Shown here: piece after piece, positions 35,801 through 46,979 of the stretch | How the letters are laid out: every line of letters starts with the position of its first letter | How positions within the stretch are numbered: the first letter of the stretch is position 1 | NCBI GenBank assembly: GCA_026724425.1 | Contig: JAIUCV010000022.1 | Span: 10,106,696-10,170,695, forward strand | Length of the DNA stretch: 64,000 nt | Source: Erythrophleum ivorense | Lineage: Eukaryota; Streptophyta; Magnoliopsida; Fabales; Fabaceae | Reading direction: 5' to 3' | Notes under the pieces: model-generated | The model's input: only the letters and a program-made list of their open reading frames with translations | Databases searched by the model: none | What the model was told of the DNA's origin: nothing | Program-made: the position numbers and the translations under genes

Positions 35801-38800
35801 TTTTAATTGCTGCTTTATACATCTCCCAAGAAATTTGCCTTCATTCTTGATTCTTTTTGTAACTCTTGTGCCATCGGAAGCTCTTCTCATCCATATGCAA
35901 ACTGGCATTTGTAATGTTCATATCCTAAGGAGTATCATTCAGGAAATTCCATCTTATTAAATCATGCGGGCAGCTGATATTCTCTGGTATTCCCCTGCTG
36001 TTGATGTTCTCTGCCATGCTTCATGGTATTTTCCTCCCTAGATTTCAATGACCTCATTACTTCCGTTATCTGCCTTGATAATCCATCCATCAACTCGTGT
36101 AAACTTGAAACTTGCTGCTCCATGGTAGACATACGCTTGTCCATGCCCAATCGCAGCCTTTCCTCTACCTCTCACATATTGGCTTGCAAACTTGTGCCAT
36201 CAGTCATGACCAGAGGATCAGTGGCTCTGATACGACTTGATAGAAAGAAGAATAGCAGAATAGAAGAGAGAAGAATGAGAGAAAGGGGAAATCTGAAACT
36301 TCAATTGATCATTAACCTGCTTTTCCGCTTTGGCTTATAACTACTTATACTGAAGTTAGTTCAACTACTAACTTCTCATAACAGCTATTAACAGAATAAC
36401 AGAACAACTAAGTCTACTAACAGCTTCTTTCATTGATGACATAACTACCCAACTAACCAACTTCTCTTACACAATGCTTACATCTAACAATGTGACAGTG
36501 GGTAAGAAAGAATAGCTAACAATACACATAAGGGTCTTATTTACCTTTCATTTAGGAATTTTGTAGTTGAACAAGATCGTTTGAGGTTAGGGTCTGCATT
36601 TTTTTTTTAATGACAGGTCACAAATTGATGTCTACTTTCCAAGTTTAGTTTATTTTATGCCTTTTTATTTAGATTGGCTTCTTGATTTCCACCTTTTTTT
36701 GGGTAACACAGGGATCTAGTTTCTGGGCTTGTTCATTTGCATGAACTAGGAATAATACATCGCGATTTGAAACCCCAAAATGTTTTGATAATTAAGGAAA
36801 GATCCTTAGGTGCAAAGCTTTCTGATATGGGTATCAGCAAACGGCTTCTTGGAGACATGTCTTCTTTTGGTCATAATGCTACTGGTGAGTGCTTCAAAGA
36901 AGATTTTATTTTTTCTTTTTAGCGTTTACTATTTGAAGTGCCAAGCTTGCATCAATATAGTATCATTTAGGTGATCTTATAATTCTTGTTCATTGAACCT
37001 TTTCTTTCTAGTTAAGGGCATTTATGACTCTAATAATCTATAGGTGTTTACTAATTCATTATTCTTACACTAAATTACAGGCTGTGGCAGTTCAGGTTGG
37101 CAAGCACCAGAGCAGCTTCTTCAAGGACGCCAAACGCGGGCTGTGGATTTATTTAGTCTAGGTTGTGTTCTCTTTTTCTGCGTAACTAGGGGAAGACATC
37201 CATTCGGAGAGCGTCTTGAACGTGATGTTAATATTGTGAAAAATCAAAAGAACCTTTCTTTAGTGGAGTTCATTCCCGAAGCTGAGGATCTTATCTCTCG
37301 TTTATTAAACCCTGACCCTAATCTAAGGTACATAATTCTCTTTCAAGAGACTTTCTTTTCAAATGGAAATATGTTTTCTGTGCCCCCATAATGTTGCACC
37401 TAGTTATTAATTTTTTAACTGTTATGTAGTATAAAATGATAGATTCTTCCGAGAAAAGTTATTGCCCCTGAAAATGAATGTTTGGCCAAGTTTGCTAGCC
37501 ATGTAAAATATGTGAATTTAAGCTTTTCAGTGCGTTTCTCTTTAGCGTTCGAACTTGCCTGCAATCTATGGATAAATTGGAAAGTGTTACGCAGTTAGAC
37601 ATGTCAAATGGACTGGAATTATATTTGTCTTTGTACTTATGTCTGGTTACAAGTTAGCGATTTCATTGAAAAAACTGTTTTCATAATTTTCAGGCCAAAG
37701 GCAATTGAAGTAATGCACCATCCTTTTTTCTGGAGTTCTGAGATGAAACTTTCATTTCTTCGCGACACCAGTGACAGGGTGGAACTGGAAGATAGGGAGA
37801 CTGATTCTGATCTTTTGAAGGCATTAGAAAGTATTGCGCTAGTGGCTTTAGGTGCAAAATGGAATGAAAAGATGGAACCTGCCTTCATTACTAACATTGG
37901 CCGTTACAGGCGATACAAGTTTGACAGTGTTCGTGACTTGTTGCGAGTCATGAGAAACAAGCTAAATCATTATAGAGAATTGCCTCAAGAAATTCAGGTT
38001 CTTGTTTAGAATTGCTTTCACATTATAAATTCATTTTCTAGTTGGGGTTGGGATTGACTACAAAAGTTGAAACAAATAGATCTGTCAGTCAGTTATGTTT
38101 AACCAGAACCACGTATATCCACTTAAGCTTTACTATTTGCACCTCTGATGTTCTAGACAATATAGCTTGGACAAAGTTTGAGGATATCCTAACTGTGATT
38201 AAAACCCCAAAAAAAAAAAAAAATTATAAGGGTGCTAATTTGATATTGCGAATTAAACCTTTTTAATCAGAGTCCCAAACGTAACATACTACCTTCACAT
38301 CTTTCAAACCATTAATACTAATGATTGATTATACATGGTTATACTAAAGTAATAATATGACTTTGTAGTAACCAGTTACAGATGGTAGCATCTTGTTCAG
38401 TGATGCAGGGGTCTTATAGACATCCTAGTCTTTATTAAATTTTAATTTGGTATTTATGATGCAGTTTATTGTTTTGTTTATAAGCTTCCTGAAGATGATC
38501 CGTATTTGCTGGTGATAGCTATTTATAAAAATGCAGTCAACATGAATCTATGTTAATATAGTGTAATTTTCAGAGTTCAAACCATGTATCAACATTTTGC
38601 TAGTAAGTTGGAGATCTTTAGGACATGCAAGATTTCTCCAGTACATGTATGCCTAATATTTTCTACCTTGCTGGCTTTTCAGGAGCTTGTAGGACCTGTT
38701 CCAGAAGGATTCAATGAGTACTTTGCGAGTCGATTCCCTAGACTCTTAATTGAAGTGTACAAAATTATATGCAAATATTGCAAGGAGGAGGAATGTTTTC

Positions 38801-38826
38801 AAAGGTATTTTAAAATTGTCGATTAG
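26837..38826 (+). CDS. IRE1: IRE1, ER stress sensor kinase/endoribonuclease (seven exons)
   Basis: Exons: 26,837-27,024; 28,314-28,545; 29,296-30,788; 36,712-36,884; 37,081-37,327; 37,694-37,997; 38,683-38,826. All introns are GT-AG, phases agree, and the sum is 2,781 nt (926 residues plus stop), near the usual plant IRE1 length. Residues 1-27 look like a signal peptide. The luminal sensor follows, with T-L-V-A-A-L-D-G-T near the start of exon 2. A membrane helix lies at about 404-428 and a K/R-rich linker after it. The kinase has GSNGT near 513, Lys in AVKRL near 531, HRDLKPQN near 655, DMG for DFG near 676 and APE in exon 5. The C-terminal RNase domain keeps Y-R-R-Y and M-R-N-K-L-N-H-Y. The known role is unfolded-protein sensing and splicing of bZIP60 mRNA. 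Intron 3 is enlarged by a retrotransposon, but the exons look intact. Confidence 0.92.
27025..28313 (+). other. IRE1 intron 1 with possible terminal-inverted-repeat element
   Basis: Donor GTGAGT at 27,025, acceptor CAG at 28,311-28,313. The interval 27,371-27,851 looks like a small DNA transposon: its left edge (agtatcaatac) and right edge (gtattagtact) are near-inverted copies. A T-run followed by a run of about eleven G sits at 28,240-28,259, about 55 bases before exon 2. No coding sequence was recognised. Confidence 0.5.
28546..29295 (+). other. IRE1 intron 2
   Basis: Donor GTATG at 28,546, acceptor TGCAG at 29,291-29,295. It contains a (TA)n run at 28,913-28,929, an A-run near 29,075, and a T-run followed by the G-rich block 29,230-29,248, about 47 bases before exon 3. 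Confidence 0.75.
31109..31113 (+). repeat. target-site duplication ATGTG, left copy
   Basis: ATGTG here and at 36,490-36,494 immediately flank the intron-3 retrotransposon. Confidence 0.9.
31114..31367 (-). repeat. 3' LTR of the intron-3 gypsy element
   Basis: 254 bp, starting TGATAGAAAG and ending CATCTAACA in + orientation, aligned throughout with 36,238-36,489. A 3-bp indel near its start and scattered substitutions distinguish the two. Confidence 0.9.
31368..32760 (-). pseudogene. Reina-like integrase with chromodomain tail
   Basis: On the minus strand a broken zinc-binding region (near 32,500-32,650) is followed by the catalytic core in the open frame 32,437-32,081: [22 protein letters not shown] and H-P-Q-S-N-G-Q-A-E with the third catalytic Glu. 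Further on, a [11 protein letters not shown] motif (near 31,800) and a Y-F-G-P-Y module (near 31,740) lead to a chromodomain-like end at about 31,400. Frames change at least twice, near 32,080 and 31,870. The Q-P-Y-R-Q and GPY combination is typical of Reina chromoviruses. Confidence 0.8.
32761..34177 (-). pseudogene. Reina-like reverse transcriptase and RNase H
   Basis: On the minus strand 34,116-33,850 encodes E-G-A-N-P-I, R-P-Y-K-Y-P and [11 protein letters not shown]. The frame 33,863-33,513 then gives F-T-K-L-D-L, G-Y-H-Q-I-R and V-M-P-F-G-L. The YxDD catalytic box is destroyed: an A-run on the + strand at 33,640-33,651 lies in it and the codons read F-L-N-A-I-L-I-Y-S. RNase H traces follow to about 32,780. 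The upstream end of RT is interrupted by the 392-bp LTR-like insertion at 34,178-34,569. Confidence 0.82.
34178..34569 (-). mobile_element. 392-bp LTR-like insertion inside the intron-3 gypsy element
   Basis: The host gypsy coding is interrupted here, between the Y-K-D-V-F segment (near 34,590) and the R-E-G-H-N-H segment (near 34,135). On the minus strand the piece begins TGTAACGAGC and ends GGTAACA, with TTGT (+ strand) on both sides at 34,174-34,177 and 34,570-34,573. The TG...CA ends and short duplication fit a small solo LTR or TRIM. No coding region is present, and the family is not recognised. Confidence 0.6.
34590..35260 (-). pseudogene. Reina-like aspartic protease and linker
   Basis: Minus-strand frame 35,252-34,896 contains the active-site pattern L-I-D-S-G-S with H-D-F-I following, then a shift leads to frame 34,911-34,666 with the second conserved block [11 protein letters not shown]. 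Both are standard for gypsy retropepsin. The D-S-G triplet is intact. A stop and a frame change lie at about 34,900-34,910. Confidence 0.8.
35261..36220 (-). pseudogene. Reina-like gag
   Basis: On the minus strand an N-terminal coiled-coil-like piece (36,150-35,962) precedes the gag core (35,822-35,607, with K-R-R-F-G and Y-x-x-x-F) and a degraded zinc knuckle near 35,290-35,330 that reads C-Y-F-C then a stop, K-Y-T-Q-G-H, and has lost its last Cys. Several stops and shifts split the frame. It packages element RNA in intact relatives. Confidence 0.7.
36222..36237 (-). other. primer-binding site of the intron-3 gypsy element
   Basis: Read on the minus strand directly after the 5' LTR, the sequence contains TATCAGAGCCA, the core complement of initiator tRNA-Met, preceded by a few mismatching bases. 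Confidence 0.7.
36238..36489 (-). repeat. 5' LTR of the intron-3 gypsy element
   Basis: 252 bp, TGATAGAAAG to CATCTAACA, paired with 31,114-31,367 and followed by the duplication ATGTG. Confidence 0.9.
36490..36494 (+). repeat. target-site duplication ATGTG, right copy
   Basis: Exact copy of 31,109-31,113. Confidence 0.9.
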
Positions 38827-41800
38827 TACCTTGTACTCCCGAGACTTTTAACTATCATCATGTAATATATAAATGTTGTCTGTAAATTAAACTGTCATCA
38901 TATAATGTATTAGGTTTGTCTGTAAATTTAACTCTGATCATATAATGTATAAATATTGTCTGAATATTTTATTTTCATCCTAGTGTTCTGATTCGCTAAT
39001 ATCAAGGAGCAGATGCTGAGGTAATGAATGACGCTGGGAATATGCATTCTTCCCCGTCTAGTCCAGCATCTTGCTCTTCTATTATCTGTTGGTCCTCCAA
39101 ATTTAATCTCCAATGTACTAATAATTTTAACTGATATATGCAAGGCTAAGGGCAGGGCTTTTTGACAGTCATAATACGTGTTGGTTCTAGACAGAATTAA
39201 TTTATGGCTTGAATATATTTTTAGTCTTTCTATTTTCCTAAAAATTCTAATTTGATCTTTCTAGTTTGACCTGAACGCCAAAATTAAGTGTGAGCTAACA
39301 ATTTTAAGTAAATAAATAATAAGTTAACAAATTATTGAGTTTAATATTAAATTTTGTATGAAATATAAGATAAAAGGGAAAATTTGGATATAAAAATTAA
39401 GAGGAAAACATTATTTTTGAACTAACTAAAATTAAAACTTTTATAAGACTTGAGGAATCTAAGTGTATTTAAGCTTTAATTTATTTAATTTATTTGCCAA
39501 AAAGCCGTAACACCCCATTACGGTTTTGATTGTTTTCTTTTAAATATTACAATTACCCAGCATATTTATTTTTTTATTATTTTGAATGCAGGGAAATTGT
39601 AAGTTGTAACACTTACGATTTGCTTGCAATTTTGTAACATTTGCAATGTTTTTAAATAAAAATTGTAAGTGAATTTTGTAAAATAACAATTTTACTTTTT
39701 TAATTTTTTAAAAATTGAAGACAAATTTTATTCCTGGATTAAGATTTGAAATTATTATTAAAAATTAAAATTAAAAATTTTTTAAAGAAAATATTGTAAC
39801 CTGGACTTAAAATTTTCCTGCGATTTAAATTCTTTTTTTTTAACCAAAAAAACAATTTACCGCATATCAAATATAAAGATTGCAATAAGTCTTCAACACG
39901 GGTCTGTGCTGAAGCATTCAAGCATTTTATGCTATGCATGGTGATAATTATGGTAAGTTACACGTAAGGCATTATAATATCTACCTCTAAACTTGTAGAA
40001 AAATATTCTTTTATTTCTGAACTCATTTTCTAGCCGTTATAAATTCAAGCCCCATTTTCTTTCTATTGATTCTTTGAATCTAAACTTATTTACTAAAAAA
40101 ATTGTAAAATGAACAAATTTATCTTAAGTTAAAACTCTTACATAAGATCTGCTCTTACAAAATTATAACAGAAAATAAAAAGTTTCAAATAGCTATTAAT
40201 ATAACTTAGAACACATAAATGCATTTTGCGTGATATTATCTTTATACTATATATATATATATATATATTTATGTGTGTAAATATAAACACAAACACACTT
40301 CAAGTTTGAAGTAGAGTGAATATACTATTACTCAAATCCATAATTGGGCTCTTGCATACACAAGTTCCCATATCTAGATTCAAAATATTTTTTATTTTTA
40401 CATCTAAATTCAAACCAGTAAATCTTACAAATAATCAAAGTCTATGTTTTGTCCATCCCTGGCAACGTCTTTTAGGAATGCATATTGGCGTGGTAGCATC
40501 TTCGGCTGCCACATCATTGAAAGCTATTGATATGGCAGCGTCTATTTTTCAACTTATCCGCCACAATCCATAGTGGTAATTTATTACACTACAATTGGAC
40601 AAAAAAAAATCTTGAAAATGCCTAGTTCTTTAGCCACAAACCAAAAAGATTTAAAAAAAAAAAAACTTGCTATGTCTTTACAAACTTGGTCTGATTGCAA
40701 AGTGAAACTCGAGTGTTGATTGGGCCACACAGGCCTCAATATGACTGGGCTAATGTTTGGCCTTATAAATTAGACTGGGCAAATTCCCTCACTCGAACTT
40801 GGCCTAATTTGTTTGGTGTTCGCCTTTATTTGCAGTTGTTAGAAACAAATCTTGGGAGTTGGAATCACTGCGCTATCGATATGTGACTTTTCTAGTTAAT
40901 AAGCACATTAATAGAACAAATAATATTATGATAGAGCATAGTGTAAATTCTATGAGAATTGAATAAAAATTAATAATTAACAAAAATTTAACCCTAAATG
41001 TTATTTGGAAGACCTAATAAGTATTGAATAAGGCTAACCACCGACTAGTTAACACAAATACTAGATGACATCAAGAGTAAAACAATTGTTGAAACTTCGA
41101 TTTCACTTATATTTAGTCAATTTACACTCTAGGGCCTCATTTATTTTCAAGTAGCAATCAATCATGTGATAGGAATTTTTTTTTTGGTATTAGCTATCCT
41201 TAGCAGGCGTAGTCAAACTAACTAAATTAAATTAATCTTAAAGGTACCCTATTGAAAAATGTATTCAAGATTAATTCAAACTCACTAAAGGTACCCCCTA
41301 TGCAAATCTTTCAACAAAGATTTAAGAGAACTCTCGTAAGTCACAAGGCACACATGGAAGCACTCAAGTGACAATCTTTTACCTCCCAATCCTTCAAATT
41401 TACAGCACATGCTATTTGTGGATCTACTTTATTTCACTTCTAGGTCTCTCGTTACAAGTAAAGATTCAATTAATAGAGATTAAAAATTTTAAAAAGCAAT
41501 TTTTTTAACTTCTAGTAATAGTTAAATCTTTTCTAAAATTCATTGAAATCCTTTTTAATTTGTGAGAGTTTAAAAATGTTGATATATATATATATATATA
41601 TATTCAGACCTCACTCTTTAGAAGAGTTAAACTAATAATTAAAAGTTTAACTCTAATAATGTTGAGCAAAATCATGATTAAAATTTCATTAATTTGACTA
41701 AAATCATGGTAATTAAAATTTTTTAAAGCACCTTAACTTGTTTATCTTTATTTGATTAAGCTTAATTACTAAGCCTCTAGATTATAACCTCAAAGACTTT

Positions 41801-41960
41801 GTAGCTTATATAAAAGATATTCACCAATAAATCTTGCTTGTAGTCAACTAGGTTTCAACTTAAAAAGTTTTCTTAGCCTACTCGAAAATCTTGTTAACAA
41901 GGTCAAGATTTTAGTGGCAAAGTCCTAGATCACAGTATTGCTTAACCAAAATCAAACTTA
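38827..41960. other. IRE1 3' flank and non-coding DNA
   Basis: The IRE1 3' UTR probably covers the first few hundred bases; no single poly(A) signal stands out. Around 38,870-38,960 the phrase tataatgtat with 'tgtctgtaaatt' is repeated three times. A short palindrome (ccgtaa...ttacgg) lies near 39,505. (AT)n runs lie at 40,248-40,268 and 41,582-41,603. Small frames at 40,316-40,573 and 40,695-40,886 resemble nothing recognisable. Confidence 0.45.
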
Positions 41961-42199
41961 CATTAGTTTATAAAATTTAAAATTTTATTAACAAGGTTTT
42001 CAAACAGTTTATAAGATCTTATGTTAGATTTCAAACTTAAAACTTTTTAACGCTAGACAAATCTTGTTAATAAGATTTCAACCTTGTTGACAAAGTCTTA
42101 ATCAAAATAGTTGTATTTTCTATATTTGCCAAATATCATGAAAATACCTCAAATAATCATAATCTAACATTATTCCACAAGGGCATAATTACAATATAT

Positions 42200-44790
42200 C
42201 ATTTTCTCAAGAGCATAACTATCAAATATCATTCATCAACTTATTACATCATCCTATATCAACATGCTAGAATACAAGCAAGAACTAGAGCATATAAATA
42301 TAAATACACACACACACATATCACACACTCATAACAAACATCATAACTTGACATTCTCCTGCATATACATACAAACTCAAAATATAGGCCTCATAGTGAT
42401 TTATATAATATGTGAAGCATATGCACAGCCTAACAAGAAAAGCATATGTATATAAAATATCATTACACATAACCACCTACACAGTAGTAGCTACAAGGCT
42501 AAGAAATAGCCTGCTTCTCACTTTTTTTTGCTATAACTTTCTCTTGAAAAAAAAAAAAAGATAATGGTTCCCCATAAAAGGGTGAGATTGAAATTCAAGT
42601 GATTGTTTTACCTTTAAAAACATATTTAGCATCACCATGGACTCAAAACTAGAATGGAAAACAAGAATACATATATAAGAAAGAATACAACATATTTGAT
42701 TGCATATAAGGAAACTTAAGTATATCATGCATCTCATATATCTCAATATCTCATGTTTCTCTTATATCTCTTATGGACATTTATCACGAGAATCCTTGAA
42801 CTAAACAATGAGGAGGAATGCTCATCTCAACTCAGAACAAACCATAGGGTGGGATTTGCCTTGACCTGAAAACTAATTCTCATAAGCAATCACATAGATA
42901 TCTCAAATAATCATATAACATGCATACAATTCTAGCTCAGGGAAAATATATAATGAAAGATAAACAACTACCTGGTTAGCAACTTAAGGAAATCTTAACT
43001 AAGGCAATGCTCAATATATCCAGCAAGGGCATAACAATTTAGATCAAATATAACTTCATCAATTTCCATCATCATCTATTTCATAATAATAATATTTTAA
43101 TTCTCAATTTGTAGCTTACCACTTACCTTAGATGTCTCAATTTGCTTTATGTAATAGCTTATATTGTCACCAAAGTCTCCTCTACAAGTCTTGGTTAAAC
43201 TCTATAAGATCTCTATAGGATCTTTCCTCCACCTTGATAGTTGGCCAAAACAAAAAAGCATAATATTCAATACTCAATTTCCACTTTAAAGTGCCAGTTT
43301 TACAACTAGTCAAGGAGATTCTCTTACCACTTGAAATCAAATTTCCAATACTTTCCAACTTGAATATCAAGCTTCATAACTTTGTCCAAAGCAACTTTAA
43401 TTTAGCAAACACTAAATCCAAATCACATAAATTTCTACTTTAACTTCTATAATCAATAAAACACAAGATCAATCAAAATTAAGCTTACCAACTCAAATAA
43501 TTAACTTCCAATTCATCAAGTGCCAATTTCCAAACTCATCAATCAGTTCCAATAGCTTCACATTCTCAGCTAACAAACATAAAAAGACAATTTCTTAATT
43601 TTAATTTCAAACTTTAATCAACAAAGCAACTTTAACAACTCCAAGGCAAAATTAGGGTTACCAATTCAAGTGTTCAATTTTCAATACATTAAAAACCAAC
43701 ACCTAAGCTTATCTATAATTCCCCTTTCATCTAACTTATGGCCAAAAATAAGCAAAAGAGCCTCATCAAGTTTCAAAACAAAATTTCACAATTATGCCAA
43801 ATTTTACAATTTCAAAGAAGGTTTCAACTTACCAATTCCAAGCTTTTGATCACTCTTCCTTCCAAGTAGCTTCCAAGTTTCTAAAATCAAATAATTTCCT
43901 TTCTTCTTCAACCTAAAATCATGCCAGAAGCAACCAAAACAGTCCTATTGAAATAGTTCCAAAAACTGAAAATTAAAAGGGCAATTTAACAAGAATTTTA
44001 TCTTTTTCTCAAAACCCAACTCTTCCATCTCCTTCCTCCTCATCAATGTAAGCTTCCACTATCACTTCTATAATCTAACATGCCAATCAACTTTAACAAA
44101 ATCAAAATCCAATCAGTACATTTTGTAGAGGAGAAGGAGTGGAACATTTTTTGCAAAAGTTACCGTGGCTAAAAATGAAGTCTTCCCTTCCATGCAAGCC
44201 TAAAAAATCCAAGTCTCCGTTGTTGTTCTCAACCAAACTCTCTTCTCTTTCACGGTTCTGTTTTGGGGTTCAAGTGGTTGAATAGAAGAATGCTAATGAT
44301 GGTGAATTCAAAGGGCTCATGTGACCGGTCCAAGAGGGATGGAATTGAGTAAGTGGAAAATGATGTCATCTAACATTAGTTATATTAGGTGCTCTGCACG
44401 TTAACCTCTTCCACTGTCTCACTCCCACTCACTTCTCATTTCAGTTTTCACTCCCCCAGTAGCTGAGAATAATGTATAGCCACATGAAAATACATCTCAA
44501 TTCCCTTAATCCCAAATTATTGCCACTTTGAGCTAAGTAATCTATATGCTTTCGTTTAATTCCTTTTAAATTACTATAATTAACCAATTACCAATTGAAA
44601 TTCTTCCAAATCTCCTTTTGCTCTTTTTAATTCATTTTTCTCATTTTTCATATTTTAATTACTCGAACATAGAATAACTAATCTCATTTTATCACTCAAA
44701 ATCCTAATTTCTTTTTTTTCCATCAACTTCTCCTACTCAAGTGTTTCTCTTAACTCCATAATCATTTATGAATGAATTGAGATGTTATAT
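42200..44790 (-). mobile_element. possible minus-strand chromovirus LTR
   Basis: The stretch has no coding sequence but shares style with the LTR block at 3,281-5,798: C/A-rich on +, many 'aattccaa' and 'atcaa' words, and on the minus strand an outer end reading ATAACATCTCAATTC near 44,785 that recalls TGTAACATC starts. No duplication or second end was found, so the limits and identity are weak. A (TA)n run lies at 44,785-44,803. Confidence 0.3.
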
Positions 44791-45214
44791 ATATATATAT
44801 ATTACTTTCTTTTCTTCTAAGATGCCAAAATTATATTTTCCTTCTTTAAAAATAAAATATGTACTATACTAATTTTTTTTATAAAAAAATAAGTTATAAT
44901 TACACATATTTTAACCAAAATACCTTTATATTTACTACTTATATAATATAATAAATCTTATATATATATGTGTGTGTATTTGACTAAAATAAAATAGACT
45001 TATATTTAAAATGAACTGAATTTATGATTTTCACATAAAATAAATAACATTAAATGAATAAGTTGTATTCTTAATAAAAAAAAACCAAAATTAATCTTAA
45101 AAAATGTTGATATATATATTTTTTAAACTTACAAAAAATTTGTATATATTTTAATAATAAAAAATGTATAATTTAAACATTTGTGTATGCGCGTGGGGTA
45201 TGTACACACTTTTA

Positions 45215-46180
45215 GTGACGTTTTAAACGCATTCATATAATATATTTTTTTAAAACACTAGCAATTTATTTTTTGTGATGCATATTTTAAGACTGTGGGT
45301 TGAATATTACAAAATTTTTTATTTTCACAATACTATAAAAGCGTTTTAAGACTGTGGGTTGAATATTACAAAATTTTTTATTTTCACAATACTATAAAAG
45401 CGTCAACAAAAATGACATATTTTAAAAAACTTTTAGCAACAATTTAAAAGTGCCAGTATAATGTCTTTTGAAATTTCTAAAATTATTTTTTTATGGTTAG
45501 CCACCATTTCAAACTGTCGCTAATAATAATACATTGTTCTCTTTCAAAGACAGTGTAAAGTGTCAGTATTATATTCTAAAATTACTTTTATATATTTTAA
45601 CTATTGTCAAAACAATAAAAATACATTGCTAAAAATAATTTTTGTTGAGCTTTTGAAACTCTTACTATAAAAATTTTAAAATTATAGAAATTTTTTATTA
45701 TTTTAGTAACAGTTCAAAAGCATCACATGAATAATTTTCAATTTCAACAACAATTTAAAAGTAACACTGTAATTTTTTGAAAGCTATTAAATTATTTTCT
45801 ACTATAAGTGAAAATTTAAAATCGTGGCTAAAAATCACAAGATATTTTTACTTTTAAAAACAAATTAAAATAACCACTTTACTATTAGTTGCTGTTTAAA
45901 AGTGTCACTTAATTTTTGAAATATATATATATATATATTGCTATGGTGTGCAATTTAAAAACGTCACCATATAATTAGAGAAATAATTTTTTTTAAATTT
46001 TGATGCAGTCTAAAAGCATTGCTATAAATCACACTTTTCATTTTTAGAGACAATTTAAAAACATCAAATAATTTTATGAAATTACTTAATCATTTTCTTT
46101 TTCTATCGACAACTTAAAACAGTCGTTAAAAACACAAACATTTTATTTTACTACCATTGTGGTCGATCTGTGCGACTGTG
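45215..46180. repeat. degenerate subterminal-repeat array of a DNA transposon
   Basis: Some dozen units built around 'caatttaaaagtgtcacta' and its complement-like variants (agcaacaatttaaaagtgcc, gctgtttaaaagtgtcac, gtcgctaataata, gacaacttaaaacagtcg) are spaced roughly 50-100 bases apart across the interval. Such arrays occur at the ends of CACTA and Mutator-like transposons. No transposase frame or terminal inverted repeat was fixed. A 59-bp perfect tandem duplication is embedded. Confidence 0.55.
45285..45402. repeat. perfect 59-bp tandem duplication
   Basis: 45,285-45,343 and 45,344-45,402 are identical and directly adjacent. The unit starts ttttaagactgtggg and ends actataaaagcg. The absence of any difference indicates a recent duplication compared with the decayed surroundings. 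Confidence 0.95.
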
Positions 46181-46585
46181 CATTATTCACCATCCTATGT
46201 GCAAAAAGCTAGCTCCGAATACTCCAAACAATGTTTTTTATTTTTATTTTTTGGTTTTAGCTTTTTATTTTTCCATCTCCAAAAAATGCATAATAAGGCC
46301 TAATGTTCTAAGTCTAGTTGACCCATTATCCTGTTAAATATATCCTTAGTAGATTATTTAATTTGCTTGATTCAAACTTCAAAGGGGGATAAAAATGCTT
46401 GACCAGCATTTATCAGAGGGTGACAAATGAAGTTAGCGTGAAGGATATATTTGACTATGCAATAAAAGTAAACAGATTTTAGGGGAACAGGTATAAACAT
46501 GGAAGACCAAGACAGATTAAAAAAGTTAGGGCACAAAATATTAGGGTAAATCACACTATTTTTTTTTTAAAATAAAATTTGTTTG

Positions 46586-46885
46586 TGTTGGAATTCTCTG
46601 CATGGTATCTGGGTGGCTGTCTCATCATGATCATTGCCTATCAAGTGGTGATATCCCTCTTGATATCAATGACTCTTTTCCTGTTTTAGTGCCTCTTATT
46701 ATGCATTTTTGTCCCTATTATTATTTGCAAATATTCTCGTTTCATTTCCCTATTTGTCTCTTTTCTTAGAGAGTGATTCCTTTTTTTTTTGGCCTTCTCT
46801 CTGTTTGACTGCACTCCATATATGTGTCCTCTATTTTTAGACTTAAAAAAAGAAGAATTAGAGAACTTTACTGCCTAAAATTTTT
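46586..46885 (+). mobile_element. 5' LTR of a Ty1/copia element
   Basis: Starts TGTTGGAATTC, a common copia LTR start, and stops just before a primer site (TGGTATCAAAGC at 46,887). The 3' LTR has been lost with the right half of the element, so the start is inferred from the motif only. Confidence 0.55.
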
Positions 46886-46886
46886 A

Positions 46887-46898
46887 TGGTATCAAAGC
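46887..46898 (+). other. primer-binding site of the copia element
   Basis: TGGTATCAAAGC differs by one base from the initiator tRNA-Met complement TGGTATCAGAGC and lies directly after the presumed LTR end. Confidence 0.75.
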
Positions 46899-46979
46899 AA
46901 GTCCTAGCCTGAAAGCTCCATGGCGTAGTTTGTCCAATTTAGAGCCTTGAATACTTAAAAAGAAGCAACTTCCAACATA

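Larger units (their letters stand above)
31114..36489 (-). mobile_element. full-length Ty3/gypsy (Reina-like) retrotransposon in IRE1 intron 3
   Basis: Both LTRs, an exact 5-bp duplication (ATGTG), a primer site and a polypurine tract are visible, so the 5,376-bp unit is complete in extent. It lies opposite to IRE1. On the minus strand: 5' LTR 36,489-36,238, primer site directly inside it, gag, protease, RT, RNase H, integrase with chromodomain tail, polypurine tract (complement of tactccctccctttga at about 31,369-31,384), 3' LTR 31,367-31,114. Short LTRs and the chromodomain fit the Reina lineage. By eye the LTRs differ at about one site in ten, so the insertion is old. Stops, shifts and a nested insertion have disabled every gene. 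Confidence 0.92.

Noticed and set aside
40316..40573. + strand open frame ending in A-A-S-I-F-Q-L-I-R
   Set aside because: No domain, splice context or repeat similarity recognised, and AT-rich intergenic setting.
45215..46180. CRISPR-like array of spaced repeats
   Set aside because: The units are degenerate and in both orientations, spacing varies, and the genome is a plant nuclear one.
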